Source of the DNA: Kluyvera genomosp. 1
Lineage (GTDB): Bacteria > Pseudomonadota > Gammaproteobacteria > Enterobacterales > Enterobacteriaceae
DNA length: 64,000 nucleotides
Assembly: GCF_001266615.1 (NCBI RefSeq)
Contig: NZ_LGHZ01000021.1
Span: 93,276-157,275 of the forward strand
Reading direction: 5' to 3'
Position numbers and translations under genes: made by a program. This document shows positions 9,164 to 17,822 of the stretch, one piece after another. Below the pieces are notes generated by a model. It made no database searches and was not told the origin of the DNA. It saw nothing but the letters and a program-made list of their open reading frames with translations. The first letter of the stretch is position 1; each line of letters starts with the position of its first letter.

Positions 9164-9274
9164 AATTTTCAGGCTCCGGGAATCACTCCCTACTTACCCT
9201 TTGACACAAGAGCCCGCGAGCCTGATCCCTTTCCACCACACACAGCACCATCCGAATTGTCCGGAGGTGAGGCT

Positions 9275-9541
9275 ATGACCCGAATGAGCACAATTTACAG
9301 CAGACTTTCATATGGGACGGGAACCGCGTTGACTGGCTGCGGTGTCTCTGCAAAGGCCCATGCCGAAATAACTAAAGAGGTATCGTGGATGCTGGCCGAG
9401 AAAGTGGCAGGACTCGGTTTAAGTGACTGGGCAATTATTGTCGGTATCGCATGCACCGTTATCACCTGCGGCGTGAACTGGTATTACCGTCGTAAAGAGC
9501 GGGAGGATCGGTTAAATGCCCGTCAACAAAACGAAGCTTAG
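9275..9541 (+). CDS. Holin (pinholin-like)
   Basis: An 88-residue protein. ATG 9275 is chosen because GGAGG at 9263-9267 is ideally spaced. One clear transmembrane helix (WAIIVGIACTVITCGVNWYY) precedes a highly charged C-terminus (RRKEREDRLNARQQ). A weaker N-terminal hydrophobic segment could act as a SAR domain, as in the phage 21 pinholin. It overlaps the endolysin gene downstream by 26 bases. Holins of this type depolarise the inner membrane and so activate the SAR endolysin that follows. Confidence 0.85.
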   Translation: MTRMSTIYSRLSYGTGTALTGCGVSAKAHAEITKEVSWMLAEKVAGLGLSDWAIIVGIACTVITCGVNWYYRRKEREDRLNARQQNEA

Positions 9542-10055
9542 CGCGGCGATGCTGGCGCTGCTTGCATCAGGTGCAACGGCGCCTTTTTTATTTGACCAGT
9601 TTATCAGTGAGAAAGAAGGCAATGCGCTGGTGGCCGTTGTCGATCCCGGTGGCATCTGGTCGCTATGTCATGGCGTCACCATAATCGATGGCAAGCCCGT
9701 TGTGAAAGGTCAAACCGCAACCGAGGCCCAATGCAAAAAAGTTAACGCCATTGAGCGTGACAAGGCGCTCGCGTGGGTTGACCGCAATATCAAAGTGCCA
9801 CTGACCGAGCCACAGAAGGTCGGCATTGCGTCGTTCTGCCCCTATAACATCGGGCCGGGCAAATGCTACCCGTCAACGTTCTATAAGCGCATGAATGCCG
9901 GTGATACGAAAGGTGCCTGTGAAGCTATCCGCTGGTGGATTAAAGACGGTGGCCGCGATTGCCGCCTGACCAAAGGTCAGAAGAATGGCTGCTATGGTCA
10001 GGTGGAACGGCGGGACCAGGAAAGCGCGCTGACGTGCTGGGGGATAGACCAGTGA
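9516..10055 (+). CDS. SAR endolysin, GH24 lysozyme (R21-like)
   Basis: A 179-residue muramidase that cleaves peptidoglycan glycan strands. The N-terminal hydrophobic, Ala/Gly-rich segment (residues about 9-28) is a signal-arrest-release anchor rather than a cleaved signal. The GH24 active site follows: Glu34 in SEKEG, Asp43 in VVDPGG, then LCHGVT. Several Cys residues are consistent with disulfide control of activation. Its place between a pinholin-like gene and Rz is the standard phage 21/P1-type lysis cassette. Confidence 0.94.
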   Translation: MPVNKTKLSAAMLALLASGATAPFLFDQFISEKEGNALVAVVDPGGIWSLCHGVTIIDGKPVVKGQTATEAQCKKVNAIERDKALAWVDRNIKVPLTEPQKVGIASFCPYNIGPGKCYPSTFYKRMNAGDTKGACEAIRWWIKDGGRDCRLTKGQKNGCYGQVERRDQESALTCWGIDQ

Positions 10056-10153
10056 AACCAAGTAACATTTGTTTCATTGCGGCTGGTGTGCTGGCTGTTA
10101 CGGGATTGCCTGGCTGGGGATGGTTCTTATTTGTGGGAGTAATCCTGCTATGA
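10052..10153 (+). CDS. 33-residue membrane peptide of the lysis cassette
   Basis: A small frame starting at GTG 10052, overlapping the endolysin stop (GTGA), and ending in a TGA that overlaps the Rz ATG at 10150 (ATGA). It encodes a single hydrophobic helix ([20 protein letters not shown]). The tight overlaps on both sides suggest real, coupled translation. The function is unknown; an accessory to lysis is possible. Confidence 0.55.
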   Translation: MKPSNICFIAAGVLAVTGLPGWGWFLFVGVILL

Positions 10154-10680
10154 GCATTCGTTCTCAGCTTATTGTCGCTGCGTTGCTGGTGGCTTGTGCG
10201 TTTCTCGCTGGCAGTGAGTGGATGAACCGCAGCTGGAAAATAAAGTGGGCTGACCGGGATAGCACGGAATCCTCACAGGAAGCGAACGCGCAGACCGCTG
10301 CTCGCATGATTGAACAAGGGCGAACAATTGCCCGGGATGAGGCCGTTAAAGATGCTCAAGCTAAAGCAGCGAGCGCTGCCGTTACTTCTGCTGGCCTGGC
10401 TACCACTGTTAGCCAGCTGCAACAGCAAGCCAGAAAGCTCGCTACCCACCTGGACGCCGCAAAGCACACCGCAGATCTCGCCGCTGCCGTCAGAAGCAAA
10501 ACAGCCGGAGCCGACGCCGCAATGCTCGCCGACATGCTCGGAAGTCTTGCAGAAGAAGCTCGATATTATGCTGGACGAGCTGACGAAAGCTACCGGGCAG
10601 GGATGACGTGTGAGCGTATCTATGACTCAGTGAGAGAGTCAAACAATAACCCAACAGCCTCGCATCAGCGGGGCTTTTAA
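10150..10680 (+). CDS. Rz-like inner-membrane spanin (DUF2514)
   Basis: A 176-residue protein starting at ATG 10150 with an N-terminal signal anchor ([21 protein letters not shown]) and a long Ala/Gln-rich helical periplasmic region, typical of i-spanins of the DUF2514 type. It bridges to the outer-membrane o-spanin encoded within it in another frame, and together they fuse the membranes in the last step of lysis. An intrinsic terminator overlaps its last codons. Confidence 0.82.
   Translation: MSIRSQLIVAALLVACAFLAGSEWMNRSWKIKWADRDSTESSQEANAQTAARMIEQGRTIARDEAVKDAQAKAASAAVTSAGLATTVSQLQQQARKLATHLDAAKHTADLAAAVRSKTAGADAAMLADMLGSLAEEARYYAGRADESYRAGMTCERIYDSVRESNNNPTASHQRGF
10337..10606 (+). CDS. 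Rz1-like outer-membrane spanin lipoprotein nested in Rz
   Basis: This frame lies entirely inside the Rz gene, shifted by one. From Met 10337 (or 10352) it has a signal [16 protein letters not shown] with a lipobox LASC. A Pro/Ser-rich mature part ([19 protein letters not shown]) follows, with two further Cys. This is the hallmark of Rz1 o-spanins. It is smaller than Rz and would be lipid-anchored in the outer membrane, pairing with the Rz C-terminus. Confidence 0.85.
   Translation: MRPLKMLKLKQRALPLLLLAWLPLLASCNSKPESSLPTWTPQSTPQISPLPSEAKQPEPTPQCSPTCSEVLQKKLDIMLDELTKATGQG
10656..10678 (+). terminator. Intrinsic terminator at the end of Rz
   Basis: AGCCTCGC-ATCA-GCGGGGCT stem (one G-T pair) followed by TTTT, overlapping the last Rz codons. 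Confidence 0.65.
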
Positions 10681-10698
10681 TTACTTAGAGAGCGAATA

Positions 10699-10962
10699 AT
10701 GAAAGCAGCGAAAGATTTTAAATTCTGTCTGGGGCAGTTGGTTAACCTGCGTATCAGTGATGAGCATGGCGAGGTACAGGCCCGCTCCCAGCATGTAACT
10801 GGTGAGAACCAATACTTTATTTACTACCAGGCTGCAGATAAGTGCGCGACAGAGCGTTGGTATTCCGAATCCCAACTGGTAGCGGTTGAGGACGATCGCT
10901 CACCGGGTATGCCGGTCTTTGGTTGCGTTGAGTTGCCCGAGGGCGCTGTAGTCGAAGAGTAA
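10699..10962 (+). CDS. Prophage protein of unknown function
   Basis: An 87-residue soluble protein with a good SD (GAGAG) before its ATG. The core pattern (FKFCLGQLVNLRISDEHGEV, then YYQAADKCATERWYSESQL) suggests a small beta-rich domain. I recognise it only as the sort of hypothetical gene often found after Rz in Klebsiella and Enterobacter lambdoid phages. It ends just before a convergent hairpin. Confidence 0.6.
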   Translation: MKAAKDFKFCLGQLVNLRISDEHGEVQARSQHVTGENQYFIYYQAADKCATERWYSESQLVAVEDDRSPGMPVFGCVELPEGAVVEE

Positions 10963-10966
10963 CGCA

Positions 10967-10999
10967 TTACAGCAGGCATTCGCTGAGTGCCTGCTGTAA
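10967..10999. terminator. Bidirectional hairpin between convergent genes
   Basis: A perfect 12-bp inverted repeat TTACAGCAGGCA/TGCCTGCTGTAA with a 9-base loop, placed exactly between the convergent genes ending at 10962 and 11009. The T/A ends of the stem fit termination in both directions. Confidence 0.7.
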
Positions 11000-11008
11000 A
11001 ATGGATGG

Positions 11009-11554
11009 TTAGAGTAATTTTATAAATTTATCGCTGTCGTTAACTTGCTTGGCAATCCTGAGAATTACCGCAGCAATAGAAGCAATGAACTTTTCACGAT
11101 TTGAAATACCTTCGTCATTGAGATGTATTCCTTTATCACCAACCAGAATGCCAAATTTGGGGTTTTCAATAAGCTCTCTTTGATCACCTTTGCTTATGTG
11201 GGTGATTAATTTATTTATTTCTTCATCGGTAATTTCCGAGTTATCAATTTGATGAGAGCGTGCATTCCTGATTTTGTTTATGACTTTAAGCTCTTGGTAA
11301 GAAAACTCATTCAAACCAAAATTTGTAGCGAGTTTGAGTTTTGCCGCGTATGACATAGTGAGGTTTTCGCCGAAACCATCAAAAAAATTAACGTTGTTTG
11401 ATGCCGCACAGCACCATGCTTCAATAATTTTCTCGGTTACCAGGTGAAGGCGCAAGACTACACCTATGTCGTCTTCACTTTGCATTATCGAAGATAGTCT
11501 TTCCCATGTTTGTTCATTAAGCAGAACCATTTCATTGAAAATTTTCTTATTCAT
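11009..11554 (-). CDS. HEPN-like protein of unknown function (moron candidate)
   Basis: A 181-residue, AT-rich gene on the opposite strand to all late genes around it, so it is probably expressed in the lysogen. The helical sequence includes IRNARSHQ, an R-x4-H motif like the catalytic motif of HEPN ribonucleases. Helices before and after it resemble MltR/DUF4145-type HEPN relatives. HEPN proteins in prophages often act as RNases in abortive infection. Here both activity and defence role are inference from a short motif and the gene's placement. Confidence 0.5.
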   Translation of the reverse strand: MNKKIFNEMVLLNEQTWERLSSIMQSEDDIGVVLRLHLVTEKIIEAWCCAASNNVNFFDGFGENLTMSYAAKLKLATNFGLNEFSYQELKVINKIRNARSHQIDNSEITDEEINKLITHISKGDQRELIENPKFGILVGDKGIHLNDEGISNREKFIASIAAVILRIAKQVNDSDKFIKLL

Positions 11555-11630
11555 AAATCATTCCTTTGTTGGATGCGCCAGTGCTCGTGGGCAGACGAGC
11601 ACTCTACACCAGTATACAGAGAGGTAACGC

Positions 11631-11966
11631 ATGGGCGGAACAATCGAGATCAGTGAAGTTGGGATGACAGTCAATATGGCTGGTGGCGGGAAAATAGTTA
11701 TCGGAGATTGGGGCGATAACATAGTGCCCAGAGCTGAACCACTCCCACCTCTTACCCCAGAAGAGGAGCTTTACGGCCGCGATCTTTGCCTCTTACCTGC
11801 TGGTTGGGAAGATCTAATCGGTGACGGGAACTGGCAACATCATCTTAGCGAATCTTTGCGTCACCTATGGTCATCGTTCAACAGGGTGCAGAAGATGGCT
11901 ATCGCTTATTCCATCAGTGAACTGTCAGATGAACTGACGAACATCGCATACGAACACTCCTGGTAG
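11631..11966 (+). CDS. Small protein whose N-terminus resembles the C-terminus of tail-tip protein J
   Basis: A 111-residue protein with a clear SD (GAGAGG). Its first 25 residues (ISEVGMTVNMAGGGKIVIGDW) closely resemble the last residues of this prophage's J protein (NGVTVNLPNGGRIVLGTW). The remainder is unrelated and acidic, with a Trp/His-rich segment. It lies between the lysis genes and cos, far from the tail genes. It may interact with the tail tip or block receptor use. I do not know a characterised relative. Confidence 0.55.
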   Translation: MGGTIEISEVGMTVNMAGGGKIVIGDWGDNIVPRAEPLPPLTPEEELYGRDLCLLPAGWEDLIGDGNWQHHLSESLRHLWSSFNRVQKMAIAYSISELSDELTNIAYEHSW

Positions 11967-12087
11967 TACCACCGAAGCGCTTCGCACGCGCACATCAAAG
12001 AGAGTCTTTCAGTAGTGAGCCTGGGCAATCCGTTTGCTCTCGGGCGATATTGCCGTGCGACAGGCTCACACCTAAAAGGATAATCCA

Positions 12088-12903
12088 ATGCAATTTCCGC
12101 AAGTATTAACGACACCGAAACCTTGGGGCATTCATGTTAAATGGCAATGGCCAGAGGGTAGTGAACAGTATTCCCATCTTGAAATTCAGTATCTCTATTC
12201 GGGTGGAGACCTAAAGAAACAAATTCTCGGATGGCCTTGTGAAAGTGTGACTATCGGCGGCCTAAAGGCAGGAGAACATCTGCAAATTCGTTTGCGACCC
12301 ATTGATAAAAATGGCGCAGGCCGCGAATGGACTCAGGGCGACTGGATAGAAGGCGTTGCATCAAGTGATGTAGGAGATTACCTCGCCGCAATGCCCGTTG
12401 GCAGCGACACGCGCTTAATGACTACCTTTAGTGCACCAAAATTTAAAATTGAAAACGGTGAAGTCTTCATCAATAGCGCTTTTATTTTTGGAGATTCTAA
12501 GGCGAAAGACGCTCTGAAGTCGAAGACTAGCAGTGACAGCATTGTTGTTAGCCAGATTCTTGACGATGCATGGAAAAGTGGTCTCCCATGTGTTGGGGAG
12601 GCAGTTAACGATCTGGCTCAGGCTATAGCAAATGCCCGGGCATGTTCTCAAAGCTACAGGCAACATACTGTCGGCGGGGAAACGAGCGCATCAACATATA
12701 GCGTGTCTATGCACATTAATCTCAACGATGCTCAGTCCGTATCAGGTGTCGATAGCAACATCGAAGCCATTATGCAAAACGCGCTGGCGAATGAAATGGC
12801 AGCGTCAAAGCTACGAAAAATTATAGATAAAAGCATTGAAGAGAGTATCAGGCTCAGTTGCAGGCCCGGGGGAGTCATCTGGCAAACCACCAAGCGCGGG
12901 TGA
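12088..12903 (+). CDS. J-like FN3/central-domain fragment protein upstream of cos
   Basis: A 271-residue protein preceded by SD AAAGGA. Residues about 1-95 look like the fibronectin-III module of J (GLKAGEHLQIRLRPIDKNG against GLKAGQEFWYRAQLVDKSG, then DYL). Residues about 115-130 (KIENGEVFINSAFIF) match the J segment VINGQVFISSAFI. The rest is unrelated and may be a partner domain. It is therefore a short J derivative, not a full tail-tip protein. It ends 18 bases before the cos region. A role in tail exchange or exclusion is speculative. Confidence 0.55.
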   Translation: MQFPQVLTTPKPWGIHVKWQWPEGSEQYSHLEIQYLYSGGDLKKQILGWPCESVTIGGLKAGEHLQIRLRPIDKNGAGREWTQGDWIEGVASSDVGDYLAAMPVGSDTRLMTTFSAPKFKIENGEVFINSAFIFGDSKAKDALKSKTSSDSIVVSQILDDAWKSGLPCVGEAVNDLAQAIANARACSQSYRQHTVGGETSASTYSVSMHINLNDAQSVSGVDSNIEAIMQNALANEMAASKLRKIIDKSIEESIRLSCRPGGVIWQTTKRG

Positions 12904-12921
12904 TAACCATTCGCATTTGAT

Positions 12922-13011
12922 GGGTCCTCCCGGCGGGGTGGTCTACCACGGGGCGGCTGGCTCGCGGGAAACGGCTAGTTTTTCGGATCTAAGGTCATCA
13001 TCATCATGTGC
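12922..13011 (+). other. Helper-prophage cos site (cosQ-cosN-cosB start)
   Basis: A lambda-like cosQ (GGGTCCT, 12922-12928) is followed 29 bases later by a cosN whose overhang would be GGGCGGCTGGCT (12951-12962), then CGCGGG. This matches the order and spacing of lambda cos, where the mature left end starts GGGCGGCGACCT-CGCGGG. The small terminase gene follows, as in lambda. The downstream TCATCATCATCATGTG stretch is conserved in the satellite cos and may belong to cosB. Confidence 0.85.
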
Positions 13012-13079
13012 GCATGTTATTGATCTCGTTAGAGGTGATTTTGCGTAGATGTCGAATCGTTTAAAAAGTGTTCACCATC

Positions 13080-13568
13080 ATGGACCAGGAAATTGCCGCT
13101 TTAAAACTGAACATAAACCAGCTGGCGGGGATTACCGGTGTACACCGTCAGACGGTTGCCACCAGGCTTAAAAATATCGAACCAGCGCCGGGCAGCAACA
13201 GCAAACTTAAACTTTATCTGGTCACCGATATTCTGGCCGAGCTGATGATCCCCACCGTGTCAGCCAACATTGATGACATGCCACCATCGGACAGGCTTTC
13301 GCACTGGAAAGCGGAAAACGAGCGACTGAAGTTCGAACAGGACACCGGCCAGCTTATTCCGGCAGATGAGGTGGCGCGTGAATTCTCATTGATGGCGAAA
13401 GCCGTCGTCATGGTGCTTGAAACTCTCCCCGATGTACTTGAGCGTGACTGCGCATTAACGCCTGCAGCGGTTTCACGCGTGCAAAGCGTTATTGATGATC
13501 TACGCGACCAGATGGCGGAGAGAGTGCAGGACGCTGAAACAGAGGAGGAAGAGCCAGAGGAGGACTGA
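13080..13568 (+). CDS. Terminase small subunit (DUF1441/Nu1-like)
   Basis: A 162-residue protein. An N-terminal winged HTH (LNINQLAGITGVHRQTVATRL) recognises cosB. A helical middle follows, then a Glu-rich C-terminus that would contact the large subunit. ATG 13080 is given; GTG 13068 is possible because neither has a strong SD. The stop overlaps the large-subunit start (TGATG). DUF1441 proteins occupy the Nu1 slot in many enterobacterial cos phages. The satellite gene at 26282 copies only the HTH part. Confidence 0.85.
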   Translation: MDQEIAALKLNINQLAGITGVHRQTVATRLKNIEPAPGSNSKLKLYLVTDILAELMIPTVSANIDDMPPSDRLSHWKAENERLKFEQDTGQLIPADEVAREFSLMAKAVVMVLETLPDVLERDCALTPAAVSRVQSVIDDLRDQMAERVQDAETEEEEPEED

Positions 13569-15670
13569 TGGCAAAGCGGGCATCCGCCAGAGGCATCCGC
13601 CGCGATGTTTCCGGTATTTTACGTGCCCCGCGTCGTATGCAGGTGGCCGATGCGGTCAGTACTTATATGCGCGTGCCAATGGGGGCGGGCAACTCCGTTC
13701 CATGGGATCCAGATCTGGCACCTTACGTCATTGAGCCAATGAACTGCCTGGCATCACGTGAATATGATGCGGTGGTGTTTGTTGGTCCGGCGCGAACCGG
13801 TAAAACCATCGGCCTGATCGATGGGTGGATTGTCTATAACGTTGTCTGTGACCCGGCGGATATGCTGCTGATCCAGATGACAGAGGAAAAGGCGCGCGAA
13901 CACTCTAAAAAGCGTCTTGATCGTACATTTCGCTGCAGCCCGGAAGTGAAAATCCGACTGAGCCCACGGCGTAATGATAACAACGTCTACGACCGCACGT
14001 TCCGCGCCGGTAACTACCTGAAAATTGGCTGGCCATCGGTCAATATCATGTCCTCATCAGACTATAAGTGCGTGGCACTGACCGATTATGACCGCTTCCC
14101 GGAAGATATCGATGGGGAAGGTGATGCCTTTTCGCTGGCATCAAAGCGAACGACAACCTTCATGTCGTCCGGGATGACGCTGGTCGAGAGCTCTCCGGGC
14201 CGCGATGTACGCGATACGAAATGGCGCCGTAGTTCTCCGCATGAAGCGCCGCCCTCAACCGGGATTCTGGCGCTGTACAACCGTGGCGATCGTCGCCGTC
14301 TTTACTGGCCATGCCCTCATTGCGGCGAATACTTCCAGCCTGAAATGGACAATATGGCTGGTTATCGCGATATCACTGATCCCGTTGAGGCCAGCGAGAA
14401 AGCCTATCTGCAATGCCCAGCCTGTCAGGAACACATTCTTCCTCATATGAAGCGATCGCTGAATATGAAAGGGGTGTGGTTACGCGACGGGCAATCCATT
14501 GATAGCGATGGTGTCATTACGGGAGAAGGGCGGCGCTCGCGCATCGCCTCTTTCTGGATGGAGGGGCCAGCCGCCGCGTACCAGACCTGGGCGCAGCTCA
14601 TCTATAAATTTCTTACCGCGGAGCAGGACTATCAGGCGACCGGCAGCGAGGAAGCGCTGAAGACGGTAATCAATACCGACTTTGGGCGTCCGTATCTTCC
14701 CCGCTCCAGCATGGAGCAGCGTAAAAGTGAGTTGCTCGAGCAGCGTGCCGAGGATGTGCCAAAGCGCTCTGTGCCAGACGGTGTTTGTTTTCTTATGGCG
14801 ACGGTCGATGTGCAGGCGGGGCGCAACCGGCGCTTTGTTGTCCAGGTCACAGGTTACGGGAGCATGGGAGAACGCTGGCTGGTGGACCGCTACAACATCC
14901 GGCAGTCGATGCGCTACGACGGCAATGGCGAGAGCCAGCAGATTGACCCGGCAAGCTATCCCGAGGACTGGGATTTGTTACTGACCGATGTGTTTAACAA
15001 AGGCTGGCCACTGGCTTCGGACCCGAACCGGTGCATGCGCCTGATGGCGATGGCCGTGGACTCCGGCGGGGAAGATGGCGTGACCGATAACGCCTATAAA
15101 TTCTGGCGCAGATGCCGCCGCGAGGGGTTAGGTAAGCAGATTTATCTCTTCAAAGGTGACAGTGTCCGACGGTCAAAACTTATCTCCAGAACCTTCCCGG
15201 ATAACACCGGTCGCTCAAGCCGCCGGGCACAGGCCTCCGGTGATGTACCGCTTTACCTGCTCCAGACGGATTCCCTCAAAGACCGTGTGAACAATGCGTT
15301 GTGGCGTGATTCACCCGGTCCCGGCTATGTGCATTTTCCGGAATGGCTTGGCACCTGGTTTTACGATGAATTGACCTATGAGGAGCGATCGACCGATGGC
15401 AAATGGAGTAAGCCGGGACGTGGTGCAAACGAAGCGTTTGACCTTCTGGTCTATGCAGATGCGCTCGCCATCCTCCACGGCTACGAGAAAATTAAATGGC
15501 CCGATGCTCCTGAGTGGGCGCGGCGGGAAACGTGGCTGGAGAACGCGCCGGCGGAAGCTGGCGAAGCGCCATCCACGGCGCCAGAACCAGCCCCCACAAA
15601 AACCAGGAAGCGGAAGAAAACCGTAACCGATGATGCTAACCCTTGGACCACTTCAGGAGGATGGTTGTGA
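13568..15670 (+). CDS. Terminase large subunit, GpA family
   Basis: A 700-residue packaging motor and cos endonuclease. The ATPase has a Walker A at residues 73-80 (GPARTGKT) and a Walker B-like VALTDYDRFPED near 180. A zinc-ribbon-like pair, CPHCGEYF and CPACQEHI, lies at about 250-295. The nuclease domain follows (LMATVDVQAGRNRRFVV and later acidic residues). The basic Pro/Lys-rich C-terminus would bind the portal. It is the same length class as other GpA-type proteins and is coupled to gpW by a GTGA overlap. Confidence 0.96.
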   Translation: MAKRASARGIRRDVSGILRAPRRMQVADAVSTYMRVPMGAGNSVPWDPDLAPYVIEPMNCLASREYDAVVFVGPARTGKTIGLIDGWIVYNVVCDPADMLLIQMTEEKAREHSKKRLDRTFRCSPEVKIRLSPRRNDNNVYDRTFRAGNYLKIGWPSVNIMSSSDYKCVALTDYDRFPEDIDGEGDAFSLASKRTTTFMSSGMTLVESSPGRDVRDTKWRRSSPHEAPPSTGILALYNRGDRRRLYWPCPHCGEYFQPEMDNMAGYRDITDPVEASEKAYLQCPACQEHILPHMKRSLNMKGVWLRDGQSIDSDGVITGEGRRSRIASFWMEGPAAAYQTWAQLIYKFLTAEQDYQATGSEEALKTVINTDFGRPYLPRSSMEQRKSELLEQRAEDVPKRSVPDGVCFLMATVDVQAGRNRRFVVQVTGYGSMGERWLVDRYNIRQSMRYDGNGESQQIDPASYPEDWDLLLTDVFNKGWPLASDPNRCMRLMAMAVDSGGEDGVTDNAYKFWRRCRREGLGKQIYLFKGDSVRRSKLISRTFPDNTGRSSRRAQASGDVPLYLLQTDSLKDRVNNALWRDSPGPGYVHFPEWLGTWFYDELTYEERSTDGKWSKPGRGANEAFDLLVYADALAILHGYEKIKWPDAPEWARRETWLENAPAEAGEAPSTAPEPAPTKTRKRKKTVTDDANPWTTSGGWL

Positions 15671-15879
15671 ACCGTGTCGATATTGAAACCATGATCCAGC
15701 GATATACCGAAGCCGAGATGGCGGTGCTGGACGGCAAAACCATCCGTTTCAATGGGCAGGAAATGACGATGGAGAACCTTTCCGAGATCCGCAAAGGGCG
15801 GCAGGAATGGGAGCGGCGTCTTTCTTCCCTGATTGCGCAGCGCCGGGGGCAACCCGGCTACCGACTGGCGAGGTTTTAA
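15667..15879 (+). CDS. gpW-like head-tail joining protein
   Basis: A 70-residue protein starting at GTG 15667, which overlaps the terL stop (GTGA) and is well spaced from CAGGAGG. An ATG at 15661 is too close to the SD. The size and pattern (a helix, a beta hairpin KTIRFNGQEMTM, a helix, then an RRGQPGY tail) match lambda gpW, which stabilises packaged DNA and joins heads to tails. The stop overlaps the portal ATG (TAATG). Confidence 0.88.
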   Translation: MNRVDIETMIQRYTEAEMAVLDGKTIRFNGQEMTMENLSEIRKGRQEWERRLSSLIAQRRGQPGYRLARF

Positions 15880-17378
15880 TGAGCCTGTTAGATGATGCGA
15901 TTGGTGTTTTCTCCCCTGGCTGGAAAGCGGCTCGCTTGCAGGCACGCGCGAAAATCAGGGCATATGAAGCCGTTACCCCAACCCGAACGCATAAAGGGCG
16001 TCGTGAGAATCGTTCTGCTGACCAGCTCAGCAATATGGGTGCGGTTTCATTACGAGAGCAGGCCCGGTGGCTTGATAACAACCACGATTTGGTGATTGGG
16101 GTGTTTGACAAGCTTGAAGAGCGGGTGGTGGGAAAGGCCGGAATTATCGTCGAACCACATCCGAAACTTACGAACGGGAAGATCGCCAAAAATCTGGCTG
16201 ACCAGATCCGCAGTAAGTGGTCTGAATGGTCTGTCCGGCCGGAGGTCACCAACCAGTTTACCCGGCCAATGCTTGAACGTCTGATGCTGCGTACCTGGCT
16301 GCGTGATGGGGAGGTTTTTGCGCAGATTGTCAGTGGTACAGGGAATGGACTCACGCCGTCCGCGGGGGTTCCCTTCTGGCTAGAGGCTCTCGAACCTGAC
16401 TTTATCCCGATGAACAGTGATGCGGCACGCCAGCTTAATCAGGGGGTTTATGTCGATAACTGGGGCAGACCAAAGAAATTTCAGGTTTATAAAAGTCTGC
16501 CCGTTTCAGGCCGTCAGTTTGATATGAAAGACGTTGATGCGGAAAACATGCTGCATCTTAAATTTGTTCGCCGTCTGCACCAGACCCGCGGTGTATCAAT
16601 GCTATCCGGCGTACTGATGCGGCTCAGCGCACTGAAAGAGTACGAAGATGCCGAACTCACTGCTGCACGTATTGCCGCGGCGCTCGGTATGTACATCAAA
16701 AAGGGTGATGGACAAAGTTACGAGGGGGACGACAAGGACGATGACCGGGAAATGATGATTCAGCCGGGCATTATCTATGACGATCTTAAAGCGGGTGAGG
16801 AAATTGGCATGGTGAAGTCTGACAGGCCAAATCCGAACCTTGAAACCTTCCGCAATGGGCAGTTGCGCGCCGTCGCCGCTGGCAGCCGCCTCAGCTTTTC
16901 AAGTACGTCCCGAAACTACAATGGCACCTACAGCGCGCAGCGGCAGGAGTTGGTGGAATCCACAGACGGTTATCTCATTTTACAGGACTGGTTCATCGGT
17001 GCTGTGACCCGGCCAATGTACCGCGCCTGGCTGAAAATGGCGGTGGCCGCTGGTGAGATTAAATTGCCCCGCGGTCTGGATATGGAGTCGCTTTACTCGG
17101 CGGTGTATTCCGGCCCTGTAATGCCGTGGATTGACCCGGTTAAAGAGGCCAATGCCTGGAAGGCACAAATCCGTGGTGGTGCTGCGACAGAATCTGACTG
17201 GGTGCGCGCCAGCGGACGCAATCCGAATGATGTGAAAGCGCGCCGTAAGGCAGAGATCGACGAAAACAAAGAGATGGGGCTGGTGTTTGATACCGACCCT
17301 GCTAACGACAAAGGAGGCACTAGTGCCGAAGCCAAAGAACCGGGCGCAACGTCGTCCGAGAGCCAGCGCAAAAAGTAA
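15879..17378 (+). CDS. Portal protein, lambda GpB family
   Basis: A 499-residue protein forming the dodecameric DNA entry vertex. The conserved family features are visible: an N-terminal RAKIRAYEAV segment, LREQARWLDNNHDLVIGVFD, and an aromatic-rich middle (WLEALEPDFIP). Length fits the family. ATG 15879 overlaps the gpW stop. The last codons overlap the start of the protease-capsid gene at 17323, as is usual in this gene order. Confidence 0.95.
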   Translation: MSLLDDAIGVFSPGWKAARLQARAKIRAYEAVTPTRTHKGRRENRSADQLSNMGAVSLREQARWLDNNHDLVIGVFDKLEERVVGKAGIIVEPHPKLTNGKIAKNLADQIRSKWSEWSVRPEVTNQFTRPMLERLMLRTWLRDGEVFAQIVSGTGNGLTPSAGVPFWLEALEPDFIPMNSDAARQLNQGVYVDNWGRPKKFQVYKSLPVSGRQFDMKDVDAENMLHLKFVRRLHQTRGVSMLSGVLMRLSALKEYEDAELTAARIAAALGMYIKKGDGQSYEGDDKDDDREMMIQPGIIYDDLKAGEEIGMVKSDRPNPNLETFRNGQLRAVAAGSRLSFSSTSRNYNGTYSAQRQELVESTDGYLILQDWFIGAVTRPMYRAWLKMAVAAGEIKLPRGLDMESLYSAVYSGPVMPWIDPVKEANAWKAQIRGGAATESDWVRASGRNPNDVKARRKAEIDENKEMGLVFDTDPANDKGGTSAEAKEPGATSSESQRKK

Positions 17379-17682
17379 TTCCTGGTTCCGCATGCAGGCC
17401 AGCGCCGATAACGAAGCGGATATTTATATCTACGACGAGATCGGCTACTGGGGGGTAACGGCGCGCCAGTTCGTGAATGACCTGAAAGCGCTGGGCGACG
17501 TGACCCATATTAACCTTCATATCAATTCGCCCGGTGGCGATGTCTTTGATGGCATCGCCATTTTTAATGCTCTGAAATTCCACGGCGCCGCGATTACCGT
17601 TTATATCGACGGGCTGGCGGCATCAATGGCTTCGGTGATTGCGATGGTGGGAAATCCGGTGATCATGCCGGAAAACACCATG

Positions 17683-17693
17683 ATGATGATCCA
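17683..17693. repeat. Satellite attL core
   Basis: ATGATGATCCA, identical to 28656-28666. It lies at codons 121-124 of the helper gene and ends within the catalytic-His codon. Confidence 0.88.
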
Positions 17694-17822
17694 TTATCCA
17701 TCACACTACCTCATGGGGACGCATGAAAAACCAGATTCATTCATTAACTCATTGTTAATTATGAATAAGAAGGAAATGCTGTTTGCATTGCTTTTCTACT
17801 GTTTTTCGGCGTTGCAGCTAAG

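Larger units (their letters stand above)
8881..9274 (+). promoter_or_regulatory. Late-operon leader region with stacked terminators
   Basis: A 394-base stretch without a convincing gene between the Q-position gene and the holin. It contains, in order, a strong terminator (9012-9038), a long inverted repeat (9051-9092) and a second terminator-like hairpin (9138-9163). This is the layout expected of a pR'-type leader, in which late transcription stops unless antiterminated. I did not assign promoter hexamers. Confidence 0.6.

Noticed and set aside
8897..9278. Two overlapping open frames in the late leader
   Set aside because: They run through terminators and hairpins and have no SD or protein-like pattern.
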